From NCBI GenBank assembly GCA_946410555.1, contig CAMKAT010000006.1:1-57212 (forward strand): DNA of 57,212 bases. Reading direction: 5' to 3'. The translations under genes were made by a program, and so were the position numbers. Position 1 is the stretch's first letter, and each line of letters begins with the position of its first letter. Shown here piece by piece: positions 17,740 to 25,452 of the stretch. This DNA comes from an uncultured Caryophanales bacterium. Lineage in GTDB: Bacteria; Bacillota_I; Bacilli_A; RF39; UBA660. Under the pieces are notes generated by a model. The model was not told the origin of the DNA and searched no databases. It worked only from the letters and a program-made list of their open reading frames with translations.

Positions 17740-18264
17740 CTAAGCAACTAAATCAGATTCTCTAGTTTGATTTAAAGCAGCAGTAAGCATTGTTTCAGTA
17801 GTATCAGCAAAATCTTTGTGAGTACTATCTAAAGCACTTACAGGAACTTCACCGGCATCACTGAAATTCCACCATCCACCAGCATTAGCAACCGATTTAT
17901 TGTGATAGTTTTTATCAGTTAAACGAACTAGAACTTTTAATTCATCGCCAGAAGCTCCAGCTACACAAACAGCAGCATTTCCTTCATAATCTCCAGTTGA
18001 AGTCATACCAATTTCAGCTAAAGTATAAACAGTACATTTACCTACTGTTTTTCCTTTAGGAATACCAGTATCAAAGTTTTTATTCTTTAAATAGAAATTA
18101 TTAGCTGCATTATGAACCTTAGTTACATATTCACTAAATGTTTTTTGTCTAGCTTGTTCCATAGTAGATAATACCGCAGGAATAGCGATAATCATGATGA
18201 TAGCTAAAATAACGATAACTGCTAGTAATTCAACTAATGTGAAACCCTTTCTTGTATTTTTCAT
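17740..18264 (-). CDS. Type IV pilin-like protein (174 aa)
   Basis: Prepilin with leader MKNTRKG, the G/F cleavage site, and the class III N-methylation start FTLVELLAVIVILAI with Glu5. The hydrophobic helix (residues 8-30) would stay in the membrane until assembly into a pilus. The globular part holds two cysteines (GKCTVY and AAVCVAG), probably a disulfide. The gene is monocistronic with the best promoter among the pilin genes (18294-18322) and a strong AAGGAAGGAG site, which fits a major pilin. The PilB-type ATPase at 55 kb is the likely motor partner. A competence ComGC role is an alternative. Confidence 0.88.
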   Translation of the reverse strand: MKNTRKGFTLVELLAVIVILAIIMIIAIPAVLSTMEQARQKTFSEYVTKVHNAANNFYLKNKNFDTGIPKGKTVGKCTVYTLAEIGMTSTGDYEGNAAVCVAGASGDELKVLVRLTDKNYHNKSVANAGGWWNFSDAGEVPVSALDSTHKDFADTTETMLTAALNQTRESDLVA

Positions 18265-18293
18265 TCAAATCTCTCCTTCCTTATCATAATTAA

Positions 18294-18322
18294 ATTATAT
18301 AATCACAGTTTTTAAAAATCAA
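18294..18322 (-). promoter_or_regulatory. Promoter of the pilin gene
   Basis: -35 TTGATT (18317-18322), 17-nt spacer, -10 TATAAT (18294-18299). Confidence 0.85.
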
Positions 18323-18323
18323 T

Positions 18324-18352
18324 AAAAAAGAAAGTTAATTTACATAACTTTC
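18324..18352 (-). terminator. Terminator overlapping the end of the 18.3-kb gene
   Basis: Stem GAAAGTTA / TAACTTTC followed by T6 on the minus strand; the stop TAA is in the 3' arm. Part of it also overlaps the pilin promoter -35. Confidence 0.83.
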
Positions 18353-18859
18353 TTCACCAATATTTTCCTTTTTCTTCTTTGGTAATTTAATAATACCCTT
18401 CTTATATAGTATATATAATACTAAATTAACAATCGCAAGTATTAAAATAATAGAAATAAATACTAAAAGAATAATGTAAACAAGTTTAGAATTAGAATAT
18501 CTAACTGTAAAATTATATATTTTTTCTCTACCATCTCCAGCTACTATTTTAGCTTTAACTAATGAACCATTATGAATATTTTCGTTACCTATAATTTCTA
18601 CATTTGAGTATACACTTCTAGCTCTATAGGTAATTTTAAGATTCTTAGTATCCGTTGGACATACAACTGTATAATCATTTACATAATAATTAATGTCTGG
18701 TTCGATTTCACAATTATAAACAAAGAAATACTTTAAATCACTATTATTCTCGACATATGTAGATAAATCATCTAGTTTATTCTTAACTCCAGCATTAACT
18801 ACACTTATATTAATAACTAAAACTAAAATAAATAAAGTAAGTTTCTTTAAAACCTTCAT
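18335..18859 (-). CDS. Unknown exported protein with N-terminal signal and C-terminal membrane helix
   Basis: 174 aa, not recognised. A hydrophobic signal sequence (residues 6-23) is followed by an outside domain with two cysteines (YNCEIEPD and TVVCPTD), then a membrane segment at about 128-155 and a short Lys-rich cytoplasmic tail (KLPKKKKE). The ATG follows AAGGTGATTAC. It sits between parC and a pilin gene; a pilus link is only suggested by position. Confidence 0.75.
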   Translation of the reverse strand: MKVLKKLTLFILVLVINISVVNAGVKNKLDDLSTYVENNSDLKYFFVYNCEIEPDINYYVNDYTVVCPTDTKNLKITYRARSVYSNVEIIGNENIHNGSLVKAKIVAGDGREKIYNFTVRYSNSKLVYIILLVFISIILILAIVNLVLYILYKKGIIKLPKKKKENIGEESYVN

Positions 18860-18895
18860 GTAATCACCTTATTCTTTAATAAAATTATAATCAAT

Positions 18896-18930
18896 AAAAA
18901 AGAAGAATTCAATTATATCTTGAATTCTTC
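18896..18930 (-). terminator. Terminator of parC, using its last codons
   Basis: Stem GAAGAATTCAA / TTGAATTCTTC with T6 on the minus strand. The 5' arm encodes Glu-Glu-Phe-Lys and the stop is in the loop. Confidence 0.9.
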
Positions 18931-21423
18931 AATAAATGATTGTTGAACTTCCTTCTTAGTTGGAGCCTTCTCTTTTACAGGTTTTGGTTCTACTACTTCT
19001 TCAATTTTAACAGGAGTAGCAAAAACAAATGCTCTTAAGAAATTCTTCTTAGAAATATTTGAACCAGTAGATGCTAAATCCATAATTGAAATAGCAGTGT
19101 TCTTTAAGACTTCAATATCTTCTAGAAGTTGTAAACCAATTTCATCTTTTTGGTTAGCAATAAATGCAGTTACTATTTCATATTTAGTAGTCTTAACTTT
19201 CTTCATTAAAGTACCACCACGTTTAGCTCTACTTAATGTTTGTAGATCACTAATCTTAATACGTTTAGCAGTCTTTTGATTTGTAAAGATATCTAAATAA
19301 TCATCTGTTTCTTTATAACCCATCGCAGATACTACTGAATCTCCATCATGTAAAGCAATTCCCTTAACACCTGAAGATTTAGTACTAGCTAGAGGTATTT
19401 CATCATTCATATAACTTAAGTAATATCCATCTTTAGATACAAGTAATACTTTATCATCTTCAAGACATGCAGATACAAGTGTATCACCATCTTTAAGTTT
19501 CATTGCAGTATAGGCTTTATTATAACGAGAAACAATAAAGTCTTTTAAGTTAGTACGTTTAACCATACCCATTGCAGTAGTCATTAAGATATTAGGATTT
19601 TCATTATTTTCATCAATAATATATGAAGCAACGATTTCATCGTTAGGATCCATAGTTACAATGTTAGAAATATGTTTTCCTAAATCTTTCCACTTAGAGT
19701 TTGGTAAATTATTAACTGGTACATATAAATAATTACCCATCTTAGTAATGGCAAGTAATTTAGTTAATGTAGTTGTCTCATAAAGATTAATTACATAATC
19801 TCCATTCTTAAGACCAGTTTCTTCACCATTAGCAGCACTATAGCTCTTAAGTGGTACTCTCTTAACATAACCTTGTTTAGTAGATACTACCATTACATTT
19901 TCTTTTTGAATTAAATCATTTTGATCAATAGTAATATTAGTTACTTCGTCTACTACTTCAGTCTTACGAGGTGTAGCATAATTCTTCTTTATTTGTCTTA
20001 ATTCAGCTTTAATATATGAATCAAGTTTTTCTGGATTATTAATTATTTCTTCTAGAGCTGCAATAACTTTATGTAAGTTATCTAACTTTTCTTGAAGATC
20101 TACAATATCAGTATTAGTAAGTCTATATAATTGTAATGTAACAATAGCTACTGCTTGATCTTTAGTAAATCCAAATTTATCTACTAAATTATTTTCAGCA
20201 TCACTCTTATTCTTACTAGCTCTGATAGTAGCAATAACTTCATCTAATATAGAAATAGCTTTAATTAAACCTTCATTAATATGTGCTTCTTTTTTAGCTA
20301 CTTCTAAATCATATTCACTCTTTCTCTTAACTATATCTCTATCAAATGCAATATAAGCATCTAAAATACCTAAGATACCTAATTGTTTAGGTCTTCTGTT
20401 AACAATAGTTACCATATTATAGTTATAGTTAGATTGAAGTTCAGTATTCTTCATTAAATACTTAATAATTAAATCTTTATCAGCACCTGGTTTTAAATCA
20501 ATAGCAATTCTTACAAATGCATCTTTATCAGATTCATCTCTTACTTCTGCCATACCAAATACTGAATTATTAATTCTTATATCATCAATCTTTTTAACTA
20601 ATTGTTGTTTATTAACATCAAAAGGAATTTCATGAATAATAATTTGTTCTTTTCCTTTTACTTTTTCATAAGTATATTTACCTTTAACAATTACTCTTCC
20701 CTTACCAGTTTCTAAAGCAGTTCTAATTTCATCTTTACCTTCAACTACTCCACCAGTAGGAAAATCAGGACCTTTAACTATTTCTAGAATAGTATCTAAT
20801 CTACAATTAGGATTATCTATTCTCTTAATAGTAGCATCTATTATTTCTCCTAAGTTATGTGGAGGAATATTAGTTGCATAACCTGCAGATATTCCAGTAG
20901 TACCATTTACAAGTAAGTTAGGAAACTTAGCAGGTAAAACTGTAGGTTCTAATAATGTATCTGAATAGTTAAGAGTCATTGCAACTGTACCTTTATTAAT
21001 GTCTTTAAGCATTTCTTCAGCTGCTTTTGCAAGTCTTGTTTCAGTGTAACGCATGGCTGCAGGTGGATCTCCATCAATTGAACCATTATTACCATCAACT
21101 TCTACAAGTGGTAAATTATTTTTCCAATCTTGAGATAAATGAATAAGCGCATCATATACAGAAGTATCACCATGTGGATGATATCTACCTAAAACTAAAC
21201 CAACTGCATTCGCACACTTTTTAAAAGGTTTATCATGAGTATTTTTATCAGTATACATTGCGTATATAATTCTTCTTTGTACAGGTTTTAATCCATCTCT
21301 TACATCTGGTATTGCTCTATCTTGAATAATATATTTAGAATATCTTCCAAATCTATCACCCATGATTTCTTCTAATGCATAATTATGGATTTTCTCGATA
21401 ACTTCAACAGTTTCTTTTCCCAT
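18913..21423 (-). CDS. parC: DNA topoisomerase IV subunit A
   Basis: Cuts and rejoins both DNA strands with ParE to unlink daughter chromosomes. 836 aa from ATG 21423; the GTG at 21432 is part of the AAGGTGATT ribosome site. Active-site Tyr is in AAMRYTE (about residue 126). It has HGDTSVYDA followed by SQDWKNN, as in ParC, and no GyrA box (QRRGGKG) in the C-terminal propeller; the closest segment reads AKRGGT. The quinolone-region serine is Thr87 and the acidic residue is Asp91. parE is not in the window. An extended -10 lies at 21441-21446. Confidence 0.9.
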   Translation of the reverse strand: MGKETVEVIEKIHNYALEEIMGDRFGRYSKYIIQDRAIPDVRDGLKPVQRRIIYAMYTDKNTHDKPFKKCANAVGLVLGRYHPHGDTSVYDALIHLSQDWKNNLPLVEVDGNNGSIDGDPPAAMRYTETRLAKAAEEMLKDINKGTVAMTLNYSDTLLEPTVLPAKFPNLLVNGTTGISAGYATNIPPHNLGEIIDATIKRIDNPNCRLDTILEIVKGPDFPTGGVVEGKDEIRTALETGKGRVIVKGKYTYEKVKGKEQIIIHEIPFDVNKQQLVKKIDDIRINNSVFGMAEVRDESDKDAFVRIAIDLKPGADKDLIIKYLMKNTELQSNYNYNMVTIVNRRPKQLGILGILDAYIAFDRDIVKRKSEYDLEVAKKEAHINEGLIKAISILDEVIATIRASKNKSDAENNLVDKFGFTKDQAVAIVTLQLYRLTNTDIVDLQEKLDNLHKVIAALEEIINNPEKLDSYIKAELRQIKKNYATPRKTEVVDEVTNITIDQNDLIQKENVMVVSTKQGYVKRVPLKSYSAANGEETGLKNGDYVINLYETTTLTKLLAITKMGNYLYVPVNNLPNSKWKDLGKHISNIVTMDPNDEIVASYIIDENNENPNILMTTAMGMVKRTNLKDFIVSRYNKAYTAMKLKDGDTLVSACLEDDKVLLVSKDGYYLSYMNDEIPLASTKSSGVKGIALHDGDSVVSAMGYKETDDYLDIFTNQKTAKRIKISDLQTLSRAKRGGTLMKKVKTTKYEIVTAFIANQKDEIGLQLLEDIEVLKNTAISIMDLASTGSNISKKNFLRAFVFATPVKIEEVVEPKPVKEKAPTKKEVQQSFIEEFKI

Positions 21424-21440
21424 TTTAATCACCTTAATGT

Positions 21441-21446
21441 ATTATA
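21441..21446 (-). promoter_or_regulatory. Extended -10 promoter of parC
   Basis: TGTTATAAT on the minus strand, 17 nt before the ATG at 21423; no clear -35. Confidence 0.6.
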
Positions 21447-21492
21447 ACATATAAATATTTGAAATTTTATAAAAACTAACGATTTTAAGCAT

Positions 21493-21521
21493 AAAAAAAG
21501 TGCTTACTTTTCGTAAACACT
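21493..21521 (-). terminator. Terminator overlapping the end of rpmA
   Basis: Stem AGTGTTTAC / GTAAGCACT (one G-U pair) with T7 on the minus strand; the 5' arm encodes the last residues and the TAA falls in the 3' arm. Confidence 0.87.
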
Positions 21522-21797
21522 AACTTTTTTCTTATCTTTTCCACATCTTTCGTATTTAACAACACCTGTTACTTTAGCGAATAGAGTGTGGTCTTTACCC
21601 ATACCAACATTAGTACCTGGATAAATTCTAGTTCCTCTTTGTCTGTAGATAATTGAACCAGCATTAACAGTTTGTCCATCAGCAGCTTTTGCTCCTAATC
21701 TTCTACCAGCTGAATCTCTACCATTTTGAGTAGAACCTTGAGCTTTAACGTGGGCAAAACGTTGGATATCTAAAGATATAATATTAAATAACATCAT
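21504..21797 (-). CDS. rpmA: Ribosomal protein L27 with a cleavable N-terminal extension
   Basis: L27 reaches toward the peptidyl-transferase centre of the 50S subunit. 97 aa. The N-terminus [14 protein letters not shown] precedes [15 protein letters not shown], the normal mature start. The F/A junction fits the Firmicute rule of cleavage by the protease Prp, encoded just upstream. The two ATGs at 21797 and 21794 both follow a strong AAGGAGG; the first overlaps the prp stop by one base (TAATG). Confidence 0.97.
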   Translation of the reverse strand: MMLFNIISLDIQRFAHVKAQGSTQNGRDSAGRRLGAKAADGQTVNAGSIIYRQRGTRIYPGTNVGMGKDHTLFAKVTGVVKYERCGKDKKKVSVYEK

Positions 21798-22093
21798 TAT
21801 ATTTCCTCCTTATATATTTTTACGTTTTTAGGATAATCTAACTCAAGTTGATTAAATAAAGACATCATATTAATAATTAACGTATCAATTATTTCATTAT
21901 GTTTAAGTATTTCAATAGTTACTTTATCTTTATTATCAGTATATTTAATTGAATTTTCATCTAATCTTAAAAGTGCATTCACTGTTGTATACATAATAGA
22001 TGAAACACTAGCACATACTATATCATTACCATTTGAATAATTAGCATGTCCTGAGATTGTAATTAGATTTTCCTTAGAATTAATTTTAATCAT
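21797..22093 (-). CDS. prp: Ribosomal-processing cysteine protease Prp
   Basis: Removes the N-terminal extension of L27, an essential step where the extension exists. 98 aa. Catalytic His16 is in ISGHANYS and Cys27 in [10 protein letters not shown], the two conserved blocks of the family. It lies between rplU and rpmA, the standard order, coupled to rpmA by a one-base overlap and 2 nt after rplU. Confidence 0.95.
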   Translation of the reverse strand: MIKINSKENLITISGHANYSNGNDIVCASVSSIMYTTVNALLRLDENSIKYTDNKDKVTIEILKHNEIIDTLIINMMSLFNQLELDYPKNVKIYKEEI

Positions 22094-22095
22094 AA

Positions 22096-22395
22096 TTAAC
22101 CTTCGATTTTAACTACTTTTAATTTAGTATATGGTTGTCTATGACCTTGAGTTCTTCTATAGTTACTCTTAGAAACATATTTGAAAATTCTAATTTTCTT
22201 TTGTTTTCCATGTTTTAAAACTTCACAAGTAACTTTAGCTCCTTTAACATATGGAGTTCCAACTTTTTCACCAACACTAACAACTGTATCGAAATTAACT
22301 TTAGAACCTTCTTCAGCTTCTAATTTTTCAACGAAGATTTCAGAACCTTCTTCAACATAGTATTGTTTTCCACCAGTTACGAATATAGCTTTCAT
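22096..22395 (-). CDS. rplU: Ribosomal protein L21
   Basis: 50S subunit protein that binds 23S rRNA. 99 aa, near the usual 102. Typical start [17 protein letters not shown] and the basic rRNA-binding segment [19 protein letters not shown]. First gene of rplU-prp-rpmA. AAAGGAGGTTAAAGT precedes the ATG. The RNA leader upstream probably allows autogenous control. Confidence 0.97.
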   Translation of the reverse strand: MKAIFVTGGKQYYVEEGSEIFVEKLEAEEGSKVNFDTVVSVGEKVGTPYVKGAKVTCEVLKHGKQKKIRIFKYVSKSNYRRTQGHRQPYTKLKVVKIEG

Positions 22396-22411
22396 ACTTT
22401 AACCTCCTTTA

Positions 22412-22493
22412 ATTTTTTTGAAGACTCGCCATTAAGGTGACTTAAAAGTACTTATAACCTTCTCTGTGCGGTTCGTAAGAAAGACTTACAAAC
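22412..22493 (-). promoter_or_regulatory. L21 ribosomal-protein leader RNA
   Basis: The minus-strand leader between promoter and rplU holds the conserved strings CCGCACAGAGAAGG and CACCTTAATGGCGAG of the Firmicute L21 leader family, with a pairable GTAAGTCTTTCTTAC segment at its 5' end. This family is thought to bind a product of the operon and lower expression. Confidence 0.88.
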
Positions 22494-22499
22494 AAAAAG

Positions 22500-22528
22500 A
22501 TAATACCAAAATAATGCCATTTTGTCAA
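22500..22528 (-). promoter_or_regulatory. Promoter of rplU-prp-rpmA
   Basis: -35 TTGACA (22523-22528), 17-nt spacer, -10 TATTAT (22500-22505). Confidence 0.9.
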
Positions 22529-22621
22529 CGTTTTTAAGTTTTCTATAAGCATTCTCGAATAAAAATTGATATTAGTAATATAAGAATTATCCACATTATA
22601 ACGAAACAATATTTAAATCAT

Positions 22622-22653
22622 TTTTAAACTAGCGGAATTCCGCTAGTTTAAAA
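22622..22653. repeat. 32-nt perfect palindrome without spacer
   Basis: 16-nt arms around a central GAATTC (AAACTAGCGGAA and its reverse complement at the core). Neither strand has a T run after it, so it is not a standard terminator. On the minus strand it carries the last codons and TAG stop of the KilA-N remnant. Confidence 0.9.
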
Positions 22654-22795
22654 TCAGGATTGAATAATTCTTCCCATAAACAATAAAAATCAAAAGAACT
22701 CTTATTACTCATCCATTTAATTATTACATTGCCGGGATTATTAGAATTTTTATACCTAGCTAAATCTGAAAGGTAAATATTTACTATATTGCCCT
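22629..22795 (-). pseudogene. KilA-N domain remnant (phage antirepressor-type)
   Basis: In a second minus-strand frame the translation reads YLSDLARYKNSNNP, then IIKWMSNKSSFDFY, LWEELFNPDFKLAEF and a stop. This follows the N-terminal half of KilA-N proteins (xISLTDIAxYKNxxxP, NWMRNRxTIEFLGLWExLxNPxFKxxEF). There is no own start or ribosome site, and the rest of the domain is missing beyond the palindrome. It overlaps the end of the ORF6N gene in another frame, so it looks like a recombination scar between two phage-type genes. Confidence 0.65.
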
Positions 22796-23034
22796 TGCTT
22801 TAACTCTAAGGTTCCAATTTGGAACCTTAAAATTGTTTTACATTCTTCATTTGATAATTGAAAATAAAAATCTTCAGGAAACCTATTTATATTTCTTTTA
22901 ACTGCTTTATTAACATCTTTAGTTCCATTCTTACAATTAAACAATCTAGCAAGGTCACTATCTAACATTACTTGTTGACCTCTAATTTCATAAATTAAAT
23001 TTTGAATATTGTTAGTTTCTAATTCATATTTCAT
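22756..23034 (-). pseudogene. ORF6N-domain protein, truncated
   Basis: 92 codons from ATG 23034, chosen because AGGGG lies 8 nt upstream; the open frame itself begins at a TTG at 23061. The ORF6N DNA-binding domain is clear: NLIYEIRGQQVMLDSDLARLF, then NKAVKRNINRFPEDFYFQLS and SKYLPF, where the family continues with xFTEQGVAML. Here a TAG follows five residues later, so the C-terminal part is lost. Related proteins are phage antirepressors or toxin-antitoxin type regulators. It retains a consensus promoter (23089-23116). It may still make a short DNA-binding protein. Confidence 0.7.
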
Positions 23035-23088
23035 AATATTAACCCCTGTCAAATTAAACAACTAAACACATTATCTTTATATGCAGTA

Positions 23089-23116
23089 ATTATATCATAC
23101 ACATGTTCGTAGTCAA
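23089..23116 (-). promoter_or_regulatory. Promoter of the ORF6N remnant
   Basis: -35 TTGACT (23111-23116), 16-nt spacer, -10 TATAAT (23089-23094). Confidence 0.8.
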
Positions 23117-23138
23117 CTTTTTTTATAAATTATCAAAT

Positions 23139-23168
23139 ATAAAAATGAATAGGTTTTACCCTATTCAT
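23139..23168 (-). terminator. Terminator overlapping the end of the OatA-like gene
   Basis: Stem AATGAATAGG / CCTATTCATT, then T5 on the minus strand; the stop TAG is inside the 5' arm. Confidence 0.8.
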
Positions 23169-25365
23169 TTAAATAATTAATTAATATAGTTTTTAGTCTT
23201 TCAATTCCTTGATCACTTAAATGTACTTTATCTTTATGTAACATATTCTTATCTTTAAGTTCATCATAGAAGTTTATAACTTTAGCATTGTCTAGTTTAT
23301 CAATACTACTTGTAAATGATACAAAAGTAATTTCATATCCATCAAGTGTTTTAAATAGTTCATCTATCTTTTGTTTAGATACTTTAAATGTATTATCTAA
23401 AACAAATACTAATCTATGATTTAATTTCTTATCAGTCTTAGCTTTCTCTATATCGCTAACTAAAGTTTCATAATCATAATCTTTATTAGTAATTATATTA
23501 GTACTCTTAATATCTTCATTTAATTTTGGATAAACACTTATTAAAGAAGAATTACCAATAAATGTTATACGTTTCTTTAATTCTTCATCACGTTTTTTTT
23601 GTAATTCTTGAATCTTTAAATCATATTCACTCTTATAATCATTATATAAAGTTTCATAAATTGCATTAACATATCCAGTAATACCAGAAGATGTTAAATG
23701 AATTCCATCTTTATAGAAGTATTCAGTATGATCTTTACTAATATTCTTCCAATCAATGATTTTTACATTTGGATATCTATTAGGATAATCATATATATCT
23801 TTAGCTACCTTTGGAACTTGATAATCATTTACTATACTTAACCAATAAACTTTCTTATCTTTAAGTTTTTCCATAATTACATCAGTATTCTTACAAGAAC
23901 CATTAGTTCCTAAATTCATAATAACTGTGTCATAAAGTTTACCATTATTATTAATTTCATCTAATAGTCCTGGTAACTGACAATCAGTACGAGACACTTT
24001 ACCATCAAAGTATCCATTAGGGAATTTCTTATATAAACCAGGAACAGCACCTAAAAGAACTGAATCCCCTATTCCTGTGATTTTCATACTTGTAATATAT
24101 TCACCAAGTCCATCTGATGAATTAGTTAACTTTTCTAATTCTTTTTCCCAATTCTCATCCTCTTGTTGAAGTGATTTCATTTGTTCTTCATTACTTACAT
24201 TTATAAGTTCTTCATTTTGTTTTAGTTGTTCTTCAAGTCTCTTCATTTCTTCAACGTTATCACTTTCAAGTGCAAATATTCTTGCACCCATAACAACAAA
24301 TATTAACATTACAGCTACTAATAAGAATTTAATTATCTTAACAAGTCTACCTTTAAAGTTTCTATTAAATATAAATCCTAAGATAATTGATGAAACCAAC
24401 GTAATAGAAACAATAAGTAAATATTTATTCGGATAATTATTAACAGTTACATAATAAATAACTGGATATTGAATTAAATATACTTCATAACTAATTGATG
24501 CTAAATATTTAACAATTGGTCTACAGAAGCTATTATTAATAATAATTGAATAATCTATTAATCTTAAAGTAATTACTGAAGTAGCAATCATCGCAAATAT
24601 AAATAAATTACTTGAAGAATCAATACTCATAAACATATATACAAGTACACCGGTAAGTATTATATAAAAAATCATTAAAAGAGGTCTTATTCTAAATCTC
24701 TTCTTAATAGGTATTCCAAAGAATACATGAGTAAATCCTAAAGTAATACCAAACATATAAGAGTAAGCTCTAGCAAATGAATCATAATAAGAAATCATTA
24801 TTCCTTTACTTACAGTTACATGAGCAAAATAAACTGCTAAGAATACAGATATTAAAGTAAGTAAAAATACCGATAATCCTTTACTTACACTCTTACCAAT
24901 TTTCTTAAATAACATAAATATAAACGGAAATACTAATTCATATTGAATAAGCATAGATATATACCAAAGATGTGTTAAAGGTGAATTAATACTCTTAGTA
25001 AAATAATCTACATTAGTGCTTATTTGCCAAAAATTATTATAATTAAGTAATACTGATTTAACTTCTAGTTTTAAGTTTAACCAAGCTATATCTTGAAAGA
25101 ACTTAGATATATATACTGTAACCAATAAAACCATTACCATAGGTACATATATATTAAGTATCTTACCTTTATAATACTCTAATATATTAAATTTATTTTT
25201 TCTATAGTTTTTTATACAACCTAAGTATCCAGATAAAGTAAAAAATAAACAAACTGCTAAGTATCCACCCTTTATTAATCCCAAGTGAAATAAAAATATA
25301 CTTATACAAGCAATAATTCTTAATAAATCTAAATGTTTAAAATATTTTACTCCGCTCTTTGCCAT
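23161..25365 (-). CDS. OatA-like O-acyltransferase with two SGNH domains
   Basis: Acyltransferase-3 membrane domain (residues about 1-350, ten or so helices, with HLDLLRIIA and LFFTLSGYL) plus extracellular SGNH hydrolase-fold domains. Such proteins O-acetylate peptidoglycan or other wall polymers. A Glu-rich coiled linker spans about 365-415. SGNH domain 1 has GIGDSVLLGA (about 432), NLGTNG (485) and DGIHL (553). A second, shorter copy follows: FIGNSSLISVYP (about 604) and KDKVHLSDQG (714), with GDS changed to GNS. At 734 aa it is longer than the usual 600 because of this copy. GAGGTTATAAGT precedes the ATG. The substrate is not known. Confidence 0.85.
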   Translation of the reverse strand: MAKSGVKYFKHLDLLRIIACISIFLFHLGLIKGGYLAVCLFFTLSGYLGCIKNYRKNKFNILEYYKGKILNIYVPMVMVLLVTVYISKFFQDIAWLNLKLEVKSVLLNYNNFWQISTNVDYFTKSINSPLTHLWYISMLIQYELVFPFIFMLFKKIGKSVSKGLSVFLLTLISVFLAVYFAHVTVSKGIMISYYDSFARAYSYMFGITLGFTHVFFGIPIKKRFRIRPLLMIFYIILTGVLVYMFMSIDSSSNLFIFAMIATSVITLRLIDYSIIINNSFCRPIVKYLASISYEVYLIQYPVIYYVTVNNYPNKYLLIVSITLVSSIILGFIFNRNFKGRLVKIIKFLLVAVMLIFVVMGARIFALESDNVEEMKRLEEQLKQNEELINVSNEEQMKSLQQEDENWEKELEKLTNSSDGLGEYITSMKITGIGDSVLLGAVPGLYKKFPNGYFDGKVSRTDCQLPGLLDEINNNGKLYDTVIMNLGTNGSCKNTDVIMEKLKDKKVYWLSIVNDYQVPKVAKDIYDYPNRYPNVKIIDWKNISKDHTEYFYKDGIHLTSSGITGYVNAIYETLYNDYKSEYDLKIQELQKKRDEELKKRITFIGNSSLISVYPKLNEDIKSTNIITNKDYDYETLVSDIEKAKTDKKLNHRLVFVLDNTFKVSKQKIDELFKTLDGYEITFVSFTSSIDKLDNAKVINFYDELKDKNMLHKDKVHLSDQGIERLKTILINYLNE

Positions 25366-25416
25366 ACTTATAACCTCAATATAATTATATAAAAATAAGA
25401 TTAATTTATAAAGAAT

Positions 25417-25452
25417 AAAAAAAGATATTTCTATTTTTTCGAAATATCTTTT
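25417..25452 (-). terminator. Terminator of mutS, using its last codons
   Basis: Stem AAAGATATTTC / GAAATATCTTT with T7 on the minus strand; the 5' arm encodes Lys-Asp-Ile-Ser and the TAG is at the loop. Confidence 0.9.

Noticed and set aside
18913-21423. Assignment as GyrA
   Set aside because: No GyrA box in the C-terminal domain, and the SQDWKNN context after the active helix is that of ParC.
22587-22595. Perfect DnaA box TTATCCACA upstream of rplU
   Set aside because: Only one box, with no cluster, no AT-rich unwinding region tied to it and no dnaA/dnaN nearby; probably chance.
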